Of a stretch of 32,991 bases of DNA, positions 23,268 through 32,991 are shown in pieces. Both the position numbers and the translations under genes were made by a program. The stretch lies in assembly GCA_025456015.1 (NCBI GenBank), contig JALOLK010000011.1:1-32991 (forward strand). Reading direction: 5' to 3'. The notes beneath the pieces were generated by a model. That model was not told where the DNA came from. It did not search any database and saw only the letters and a list, made by a program, of their open reading frames with translations. Positions within the stretch are counted from its first letter, which is position 1. Each line of letters begins with the position of its first letter. Origin of the DNA: Candidatus Nanopelagicales bacterium. GTDB taxonomy: Bacteria; Actinomycetota; Actinomycetes; S36-B12; CAIYMF01.

Positions 23268-23820
23268 CACCCAGGTCCAGATGTCCGCCGTCGCGCGCAG
23301 CGACTTCGGCAAGGGCGCGGCCCGCCGGCTGCGCCGCACCGGGCTGGTCCCCGCCGTGATCTACGGCCACGGGACCGACCCCCTGCACGTGGCCCTCGAC
23401 GGCCACGACCTCGCCCAGGCGCTGAAGAAGACCCGCGTCGTGCTGAACGTCACGCTCGACGACACCGAGTACGTGGTCGCGCCGCGCGACGTGCAGCGCG
23501 ACGTCGTGCGCCAGGTGCTCGAGCACGTCGACCTGGTGGTGATCGACAAGGCCGAGGCCACCGCCCGCGCCGCCGCCGCCGACGCGATCCGCCACGCCGA
23601 GGCTGCCGCCGAGGAGGCCGGTGTCGACGTGGCCACCGCCGTCGCGGCGATCGAGGCCGCCATCGCCGCCGGCGAGGACCCGGAGGCCGCCGCTGCTGCC
23701 GCCGTCGAGCAGGCCGTCACCGACCAGCACGCCCTCGAGGACGCGCAGGCCGAGGCCGCCCAGCACGCCAGCGATGCTGCTGACGCCGATGCGGCTGCCG
23801 AGTCTGCCGAGCAGGGCTGA
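23260..23820 (+). CDS. rplY: Ribosomal protein L25 / general stress protein Ctc with Ala-rich C-terminus
   Basis: 5S rRNA-binding protein of the 50S subunit (186 aa). The N-terminal L25 domain is clear: ARSDFGKGAARRLRRTGLVP, AVIYGHGTDPLHVALDGHDL, APRDVQRDVVRQVLEHVDLV (to about residue 95). Actinobacterial Ctc proteins usually continue with a beta-barrel TL5 domain starting with a GEKV-type strand; here that is absent. Instead about 90 residues of Ala/Glu/Asp-rich sequence (DKAEATARAAAADAIRHAEA and so on) suggest an acidic helical tail. The GTG at 23260 has GAGGAG 8 nt upstream. It sits between prs and pth, the usual place for ctc, so identity is firm though the tail is odd. Confidence 0.92.
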   Translation: MSDTQVQMSAVARSDFGKGAARRLRRTGLVPAVIYGHGTDPLHVALDGHDLAQALKKTRVVLNVTLDDTEYVVAPRDVQRDVVRQVLEHVDLVVIDKAEATARAAAADAIRHAEAAAEEAGVDVATAVAAIEAAIAAGEDPEAAAAAAVEQAVTDQHALEDAQAEAAQHASDAADADAAAESAEQG

Positions 23821-23827
23821 TCGCCGC

Positions 23828-24418
23828 TTGACCGCGGCCCCCTGGCTGGTCGTCGGACTGGGCAACCCCGGGCCGTCCTACGCGGCGACCCGGCACAACA
23901 TCGGGGCCATGGCGGTCGAGCAGCTCACCGAGGACCTCGGCGGGCGCCTGACCACCCACCGGCGCTGCCGCGCCGAGGTGCACGAGGGGCGGCTGGGCCC
24001 GCTGGGCCACGGTGCGGTCCGGGTGGTCACCGCCCGCTCCCGCGGGTACATGAACGAGTCCGGCGGCCCGGTGGCCTGCCTCATGGACTTCTTCAAGGTG
24101 CCGATCGAGCAGCTCGTCGTGCTGCACGACGAGCTCGACCTGCCGCTCGGTGGCCTGCGGATCAAGACCGGCGGCGGCGACAACGGGCACAACGGCCTGC
24201 GCTCCCTGCGCCGGTCGCTGGGCAGCGGCGAGTTCCACCGCGTGCGCCTGGGGATCGGCCGCCCGCCCGGCCGCCAGGACCCCGCCGACTTCGTGCTCAC
24301 GCCGTTCGCGGCCGCCGAGCGGACCGAGGTCGCGCTGCTGTGCGGCGAGGCCGTCGACGCCGTCACGGTGCTGGTGCGTGAGGGCCTGGCTGCCGCGCAG
24401 AACCAGTTCAACCGCTGA
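23828..24418 (+). CDS. pth: Peptidyl-tRNA hydrolase
   Basis: Cytosolic esterase (196 aa) that releases peptides from prematurely dropped peptidyl-tRNA. LVVGLGNPGPSYAATRHNIG contains the conserved Asn (GNPG) and catalytic His (TRHN). YMNESGGPV, LHDELDLPLGGLRIKTGGGD, NGHNGLRSLRRSLGSGEFHR and RVRLGIGRPPGRQDPADFVL complete the family pattern. The best start is TTG at 23828, 7 nt after the rplY stop, because it puts the family N-terminus (LTAAPWLVVGLG) at the right distance. An in-frame ATG at 23789 inside rplY is an alternative. Last gene of the glmU-prs-rplY-pth cluster. Confidence 0.94.
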   Translation: MTAAPWLVVGLGNPGPSYAATRHNIGAMAVEQLTEDLGGRLTTHRRCRAEVHEGRLGPLGHGAVRVVTARSRGYMNESGGPVACLMDFFKVPIEQLVVLHDELDLPLGGLRIKTGGGDNGHNGLRSLRRSLGSGEFHRVRLGIGRPPGRQDPADFVLTPFAAAERTEVALLCGEAVDAVTVLVREGLAAAQNQFNR

Positions 24419-24448
24419 CCGGGCCTGTCCCCGTTCGGCCCCCTCCCA

Positions 24449-24531
24449 CGGTTTGCGCCGGCTTTCGTCGCCGGAAGGCGGCCTGAGCCGGTTCTCGATC
24501 GATCATGGTGACGCGATCCCGGCGCAAACCG
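24449..24531. repeat. Intergenic inverted repeat with perfect 13-bp arms (CGGTTTGCGCCGG)
   Basis: CGGTTTGCGCCGG (24449-24461) is mirrored exactly by CCGGCGCAAACCG (24519-24531) across 57 nt. A smaller hairpin CCGGC/GCCGG lies inside the left part. It occupies the 179-bp pth-phosphatase spacer, beginning about 30 nt after the pth stop. It may be the operon terminator or a palindromic repeat element. Confidence 0.6.
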
Positions 24532-24597
24532 GTGGGTCGGCGCCGGCGCAGCGGCGCAGCGGGGCGCCGAGCGCCCGCCTCCTGCGAGGATGCGCGC

Positions 24598-25443
24598 GTG
24601 ACCGACCTGACGACCCCCGCTGATCGCCAGCCCTCCCGGCCAGGCCCGTCCACGCCGGTGACCGACGCCGCGCTGGCGACCGCGATCGCGCGCGCCGTGG
24701 GGCGGGCCCTGCTCGAGCTGCGCGAGGCCTTCGGCCCGGTCGACGACCGCAACCGCCGCCGGCTCAAGGACGCCGGCGACGCCCACGCGCAGGCCATGAT
24801 CGCCGAGCGGCTGGCGGCCGCCCGGCCCGGCGACGCAGTGCTCTCCGAGGAGGCCGCCGACTCCGCCGCCCGGCTCTCGGCCGATCGCGTGTGGATCATC
24901 GACCCGCTCGACGGCACCTCCGAGTTCGGCCAGGGCCGTGCCGACTTCGCGGTCCACGTGGCGCTGTGGCGCCGGGATGCCGCGGCTGATGGCGCGATCA
25001 GCGACGCCGCGGTCGATGTCCCCGCCCTGGGGGAGACGTGGCGCACCGACCGGGCCGGCGGTCCCGCACCGCTGCCGGCCGACCGGGCGCTGCGCGTCGT
25101 CGTCTCCCGCTCCCGCCCTCCCGCGGGGCTGGACGCCCTGCTGGCCGCCGCCTCGGCGGACCTGCGGGCGCAGGGCGTCGCGCCGCTCGGCATCGAGGCG
25201 GCCAACGTCGGCTCCGTCGGGGCCAAGCTGGGCGAGGTCATGGCCGGCCGGGCCGAGGCCTACCTGCACCCGGGTGGCCTGAACGAGTGGGACCTCGCCG
25301 CGCCGCACGCCTGCGCCCTGGCCAACGGCTACGTCGCGCTGGGCCCCGTGCAGCCGTTCAACCGGATGCCACCGACCGCCGGCCCCGTGCTCATCGCCCA
25401 CCCCGCGATCGCGGGGGTGCTGGCCCGGCACTGGCGGGCCTAG
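24598..25443 (+). CDS. CysQ/inositol-monophosphatase-family phosphatase
   Basis: Mg-dependent, Li-sensitive-type phosphatase fold (281 aa). Metal-binding motifs are LSEEAADS (Glu84/Glu85), WIIDPLDGTSEF (about 99-110) and GLNEWDLAAPHA in the C-terminal half. The DPLDGTSEF and NEWD wording is closest to CysQ-type 3'(2'),5'-bisphosphate nucleotidases, which recycle PAP from sulfate assimilation; inositol-1-phosphatase or FBPase activity is also possible. The first about 25 residues are Pro/Thr-rich and not conserved. The GTG at 24598 is preceded by GAGGA 7 nt upstream. It converges with the BadF-type kinase gene, 24 nt away; no hairpin is obvious between them. Confidence 0.87.
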   Translation: MTDLTTPADRQPSRPGPSTPVTDAALATAIARAVGRALLELREAFGPVDDRNRRRLKDAGDAHAQAMIAERLAAARPGDAVLSEEAADSAARLSADRVWIIDPLDGTSEFGQGRADFAVHVALWRRDAAADGAISDAAVDVPALGETWRTDRAGGPAPLPADRALRVVVSRSRPPAGLDALLAAASADLRAQGVAPLGIEAANVGSVGAKLGEVMAGRAEAYLHPGGLNEWDLAAPHACALANGYVALGPVQPFNRMPPTAGPVLIAHPAIAGVLARHWRA

Positions 25444-25467
25444 CCGCCGGGGCAGGGCAGGGAACCC

Positions 25468-26397
25468 TCAGCCGTCGAGCCGGCGGCGTGCCTCGGCCAC
25501 CGCGCCGAGCACCGGCGCACGATCCAGCAGCTGCCAGCGCGCCTGGGGCGCGCGCTCGGCCAGGCCTGCCGCGATCGCGGCGGTCAGCAGCGGGTCGCCG
25601 CTCGCGCCGATCCCGCCACCGATCACCACGGGCACGGCCCGATCCGCCAGCCCCAACCGCTGCAGCACGGCTGCGGCACAGGTGGCGATCTCGTGGCCCT
25701 GCCGGCGCACCAGCCCCTGGGCCACCCGGTCCCCGTCGCCGGCCAGCGCGAGCAGCTCCGGCACCCGACCGGCCCACTGCGCGGTGCTGCGCCGACCCGC
25801 CACCACGTCGACCGCCAGCTCGGCGATGCTGCCGGCGCCGGTCCACCCCAGCAGCGCCTCGCGCAGGGCGGTGGCTGGTCCGCGGCCATCCTCGGCACGG
25901 GCGGCGTGCCAGAGGATCGCGTCGGCCAGGCCCAGGCCACCACCCCAGTCGCCACTGGGCCGCCCGAGGGCCAGCAGCTGGGCCCGCGCACCATCGCCGC
26001 GCACGGCGACGGCGTTCATCCCCGTGCCGCACACGACAGCGGCCGCGTCGGCTGCCTCGGTGCCGGCGCGCAGCACCGCGAGGGTGTCGTTGTCGACTGT
26101 GAGCCCGCCGGCCGCCCACGGCGCTGCGGCCAGCGCGGCGTGCAGGGCGTCGGCCTCCTGGGGCAGGTCCACCCCGGACAGCAGGCAGGCGGCGTGGCGG
26201 ACCGCGCCCGGCTCGACCCCGGCCGCCGCGAGCGCCGCGGCCACGGCCCGGTCCACCACCGTCGCGGCCCCCGGGAAGCCCAGCACGGTGTGCGCCGAGC
26301 CCACCTCGACGGCCTCGCCCAGCACGCGCCCGGCCAGGTCGGCCACAGCCGCGTGGGTCTTGCTGCCGCCGCCGTCGACCCCCACGACGACGCTCAT
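25468..26397 (-). CDS. BadF/BadG/NagK-type sugar kinase
   Basis: ASKHA-fold ATPase of 309 aa. The phosphate-1 motif is VVGVDGGGSKTHAAVAD at the N-terminus; DNDTLAVLRAGT, VVCGTGMNAVAV, PSGDWGGGLGLADAIL and EDGRGPATAL match the BadF/BadG/N-acetylglucosamine kinase family. Likely substrates are GlcNAc, glucosamine or a related sugar, phosphorylated at O6 in the cytosol. The ATG at 26397 overlaps the stop of the GH4 gene as ATGA, so the two are co-translated. The usual GDEGSG element is GDWGGG here. The pairing suggests the kinase and GH4 enzyme act on the same sugar route. No transporter gene is adjacent. Confidence 0.85.
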   Translation of the reverse strand: MSVVVGVDGGGSKTHAAVADLAGRVLGEAVEVGSAHTVLGFPGAATVVDRAVAAALAAAGVEPGAVRHAACLLSGVDLPQEADALHAALAAAPWAAGGLTVDNDTLAVLRAGTEAADAAAVVCGTGMNAVAVRGDGARAQLLALGRPSGDWGGGLGLADAILWHAARAEDGRGPATALREALLGWTGAGSIAELAVDVVAGRRSTAQWAGRVPELLALAGDGDRVAQGLVRRQGHEIATCAAAVLQRLGLADRAVPVVIGGGIGASGDPLLTAAIAAGLAERAPQARWQLLDRAPVLGAVAEARRRLDG

Positions 26398-27656
26398 CGC
26401 GCCCACGCGAGGTGCTCGCGGTTGTCGGCGATGAGCAGGTCGGCGAGGCGTTCCGCGAGGTCGAGCTGGCCCACCAGCGGGTGCGCCAGCAGCGCCGCCT
26501 CGACGCGGCCCCGGCCTCCGTGCAGCGCGGCGGCCAGGGCCAGATCCTCGTACGCGCTCACGTGTCCGACGAGCCCGGCCAGCAGCGGGTCCAGGGGCGC
26601 GACGGGCACCTGGTGCAGGCCCGCGGCGTCGACCAGCGCGGGCACCTCCACCACCGCGGCGTCGGGCAGGAACGGCAGCAGCCCGTCGTTGCGCAGGTTC
26701 ACCACGTGCCGCTCGGCCGGGCCCGAGCCCAGCAGCGAGGCCAGCAGGGCGACCGCGGCCTCGGAGTAATAGGCGCCCCCACGCAGCGCCAGCTGTGCGG
26801 GCTTGGTGGTCAGGCCCGGGTCGGCGTAGAGCGCGAGCAGCTCGCGCTCGAGGCGCAGCACCGCCTCGGCGCGGGTGCCCTGCGCGCGCAGCTCCTCGAC
26901 GACCGCGTCGTGGGCGTAGAAGTAGCGCAGGTAGTACGAGGGGACCGCGCCGACGAGGTCGAACACCGAGCGGGGCAGCTCGATCCGCTCGGCGAGTGCG
27001 TCGCCGTGCGAGGCGAGCAGTCCAGGCAGCCGGTCCATGCCGGCCACCTCGGCTGCCCTGATCCAGGTCAGGTGGTTCAGCCCGACGTGGTCCAGCGCGA
27101 CCGCGTCAGGGGCCACCGCCAGCCAGTCGGCGAACAGCCGCTGGAAGCCGATCGCCACGTTGCACAGCCCCACCGCCCGGTGGCCGTCGTCGAGCAGGGC
27201 GCGGGTCACGATCCCGACCGGGTTGGTGAAGTCGACGATCCACGCCTCGGGCAGCGCGCGCTCGCGGACGACCCGGGCGATGTCGAGCACCACCGGCACC
27301 GTCCGCAGCGCCTTGGCCAGGCCGCCGGCCCCGGTGGTCTCCTGCCCCACGCAGCCGCACTGCAGCGGGAAGGTCTCGTCCCCGGCGCGGGCCTGCTGCC
27401 CGCCGACGCGCAGCTGCAGCAGCACGGCCGCAGCGTCGGTGACCCCCGCTGCCAGGTCGTCGGTCAGCGACAGGCGCACCGAGGCGCCGTGCGCGCGCAG
27501 CAGTCGCTCGGCGAACCCGCCGACGACGGCCAGCCGCTCGCGGTCGGGGTCCACGAGCACGAGCTCGGTGAAGGCCACCCGGTCGGCGAGCCTGGCCAGG
27601 CCGTCCACGAGCTCCGGGGTGTAGGTGGACCCGCCGCCGATGACTGCCAGTCGCAT
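26394..27656 (-). CDS. Glycoside hydrolase family 4, 6-phospho-beta-glucosidase type
   Basis: NAD- and Mn-dependent glycosidase (420 aa) that works by an oxidation-elimination-reduction cycle rather than hydrolysis by acids. MRLAVIGGGSTYTPELVDGL is the Rossmann start typical of GH4. Markers are GQETTGAGGLAKALRTVPV, DFTNPVGIVT (Asn145), GLCNVAIGFQR (Cys165, the metal ligand) and GLNHLTWIRAAE (His195). These fit the LicH/CelF 6-phospho-beta-glucosidase subgroup better than alpha-galactosidase MelA. It is first in a two-gene operon with the BadF-type kinase. No PTS genes are seen, so a phosphorylated substrate would have to come from that kinase or from elsewhere (inference). Divergent from mfd by 50 bp. 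Confidence 0.93.
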   Translation of the reverse strand: MRLAVIGGGSTYTPELVDGLARLADRVAFTELVLVDPDRERLAVVGGFAERLLRAHGASVRLSLTDDLAAGVTDAAAVLLQLRVGGQQARAGDETFPLQCGCVGQETTGAGGLAKALRTVPVVLDIARVVRERALPEAWIVDFTNPVGIVTRALLDDGHRAVGLCNVAIGFQRLFADWLAVAPDAVALDHVGLNHLTWIRAAEVAGMDRLPGLLASHGDALAERIELPRSVFDLVGAVPSYYLRYFYAHDAVVEELRAQGTRAEAVLRLERELLALYADPGLTTKPAQLALRGGAYYSEAAVALLASLLGSGPAERHVVNLRNDGLLPFLPDAAVVEVPALVDAAGLHQVPVAPLDPLLAGLVGHVSAYEDLALAAALHGGRGRVEAALLAHPLVGQLDLAERLADLLIADNREHLAWAR

Positions 27657-27706
27657 GGACGCGATTCTTCCCGTGCGGCTCGCCGATGGGAGGATGGCGC
27701 ACGATC

Positions 27707-31230
<3,524 letters not shown>

Positions 31231-31231
<1 letters not shown>

Positions 31232-31809
31232 TGGCTCGACGCAGGACCGCACTGGCGCTGGGGGGACTGGCGCTCGTGCTCGCCGGCTGCGGCGTGACCG
31301 ACGCCGGGCAGGCCGCGAGCGCGGACACGTTCCAGATCCCGCAGTCCGAGGTCGACGCACAGGTGCGCGCCGTGCTCACGCAGGTGCAGGACCCCCCGGG
31401 CGCCCCGCCGGCCGGGCTGGCCCTGGCCACCACGCAGCGGCTCGTGCGCGACCAGCTCGTGCTGGGCACGGCGGCCGAGCTGGGCCTGAGCGTGACCCAG
31501 GGCGAGATCGAGGCCGGGGTCGCCGAGCTCGCCGAGCAGTACGGGGGCCAGGAGGGCCTGGAGACCACCGCCGCGCAGGCCGGCGTCCCGGCCGACCAGA
31601 TCGAGGCGTTCGTGGAGACCAACCTGCTCCTCGAGCAGATCACCGCCCAGAACGGCGGCGACCAGGCGGCCACGTCCGCTGCACTGGCCGAGCACGGCGA
31701 GGCGGTGGACCTGCGGATCTCCCCGCGGTACGGCACGTGGGACCCGGCGAGCCTGCAGATCGTGCCGGGCTCCTCGGTGGCCGTCCCGGCCGAGCCCGCC
31801 GCAGGCTGA
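31231..31809 (+). CDS. SurA N-terminal-like lipoprotein
   Basis: Exported lipoprotein of 192 aa. The signal peptide MARRRTALALGGLALVLAGC has a perfect lipobox LAGC with Cys20. The mature part (DTFQIPQSEVDAQVRAVL... LVLGTAAELGLSVTQGEIEA) resembles the SurA/PrsA N-terminal chaperone helices: an N-terminal helix with QRLVRDQLVLGTAAELGLSV and a long helical C-terminal segment. No parvulin domain is present, so peptidyl-prolyl isomerase activity is not expected. It likely assists folding outside the membrane. GGAGG lies 6 nt before ATG 31231, which overlaps the mfd TGA. It occupies the place between mfd and mazG; in mycobacteria mazG is followed by a lipoprotein gene instead (from memory). Confidence 0.86.
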
Positions 31810-31810
31810 C

Positions 31811-32524
31811 GTGCCCGAGCTCCCCGGTGGGCCCCGCGCCGTGACCCTGCCCACCGGCGAGCCGCTGCTCGAGCTGATCCGCGTGATGGACCGGCTGCGC
31901 GCGCCCGGCGGCTGCCCGTGGGACGCCGAGCAGACCCACGCCTCGCTGGTCTCCTACCTCACCGAGGAGGCCTACGAGGCCGTCGAGGCCATCGAGACCG
32001 GCGACCGCACGGCGATGCGCGAGGAGCTCGGCGACGTGCTCCTGCAGGTCATGTTCCACGCCCGGATCGCCCAGGAGCACCCCACCGACCCGTGGTCGGT
32101 CGACGACGTCGCCGCCGGGATCGCCGCCAAGCTGGTGGCCCGCCACCCGCACGTGTTCGGCGACGAGACCGCCGACTCCGCCGCCCACGTCGAGTCGGTC
32201 TGGCTTGCCCGCAAGACCGCCGAGAAGGCCCGCGAATCCGTGCTCGACGGGATCCCGGCCGGCCTGCCCGCGCTGCTGCTCGCGGCCAAGCTGCGGTACC
32301 GGGCCACGCACGGCGGCATCGACCTGCCGATGGCCGACGAGCCTGCCCGCGCGGCCGCCGCGCAGGCCGTCGCAGCGGTGGGTCCCGACGGCATCGGGGC
32401 CCTGCTGGCCGGCCTGGTCGCCGAGGCGCACGGCCACGGCATCGACCCCGAGGTCGCCCTGCGCGCGGCCCTGCGCGACTACGCCGAGCGGGTCCGCGCG
32501 GCGGAGGCGAGCGCCGCCCGATGA
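31811..32524 (+). CDS. mazG: MazG nucleoside triphosphate pyrophosphohydrolase
   Basis: Hydrolyses (d)NTPs, including damaged ones, to the monophosphate and pyrophosphate. The 237-aa protein has one recognisable MazG domain: GGCPWDAEQTHASLVSYLTE, EEAYEAVEAI (52-61) and EELGDVLLQVMFHARIAQEH (71-90) supply the Glu/Asp metal ligands. The C-terminal half is Ala-rich with a partial second repeat, the actinobacterial short form. Start GTG 31811 is one base beyond the lipoprotein stop, so expression is coupled. Neighbour mfd is also a genome-protection gene, as in mycobacteria. Confidence 0.93.
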   Translation: MPELPGGPRAVTLPTGEPLLELIRVMDRLRAPGGCPWDAEQTHASLVSYLTEEAYEAVEAIETGDRTAMREELGDVLLQVMFHARIAQEHPTDPWSVDDVAAGIAAKLVARHPHVFGDETADSAAHVESVWLARKTAEKARESVLDGIPAGLPALLLAAKLRYRATHGGIDLPMADEPARAAAAQAVAAVGPDGIGALLAGLVAEAHGHGIDPEVALRAALRDYAERVRAAEASAAR

Positions 32525-32535
32525 ACAGCCGGTGA

Positions 32536-32991
<456 letters not shown>

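Overview
The window is chromosomal DNA from a very GC-rich actinobacterium. By eye G+C is above 70 %, third codon positions are almost all G or C, GTG starts are common, and several genes appear leaderless, with a TANNNT -10 hexamer 6-8 nt before the start codon. Gene content and order match the actinobacterial housekeeping block that in Mycobacterium tuberculosis runs roughly from Rv1002c to eno (compared from memory): protein mannosyltransferase, rsmI, metG, tatD, rsmA, ispE, a TetR regulator, glmU, prs, rplY/ctc, pth, mfd, mazG, eno. I cannot name the genus.

Layout. 1-404: 3' end of an unidentified gene whose Lys/Ala/Pro pentapeptide-repeat tail is cut by an in-frame TAG. 423-6330: PMT-type mannosyltransferase, rsmI (opposite strand), then the tightly packed metG-tatD-rsmA operon; the rpf gene often found between tatD and rsmA is missing. 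6479-8750: a secreted purple-acid-phosphatase-like lipoprotein and ispE. 8800-17059: an accessory block with a large LuxR-type (LAL) regulator translationally coupled to a single-domain globin, a secreted fibronectin-III protein, a second LAL regulator and mannose-6-phosphate isomerase. 17190-20447: an ABC-F ATPase, an overlapping TetR-MarR pair, and tRNA-Gln(UUG). 20499-24418: glmU-prs-rplY-pth. 24598-27656: a CysQ/IMPase-family phosphatase and, on the other strand, a GH4 glycosidase-BadF kinase pair. 27707-32991: mfd, a SurA-like lipoprotein, mazG and the first 113 codons of enolase.

How they fit together. Most genes serve translation (metG, rsmI, rsmA, pth, L25, tRNA-Gln, the ABC-F ATPase), cell-wall and isoprenoid precursors (glmU, ispE, prs, manA) and repair or nucleotide sanitation (mfd, mazG). 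The accessory genes centre on regulation and the cell surface. The features most worth following are the LAL-globin coupling, the TGAGTAGT palindrome upstream of the fibronectin-III gene, a GGCACGT-N9-ACGTGCC dyad over the divergent TetR/tRNA-Gln promoters, the unusual alanine-rich C-terminus of L25, and the amber codon exactly at a repeat lysine near the left edge. No transposase, integrase, CRISPR array or rRNA gene was seen, and I did not find a clearly new multi-gene system.
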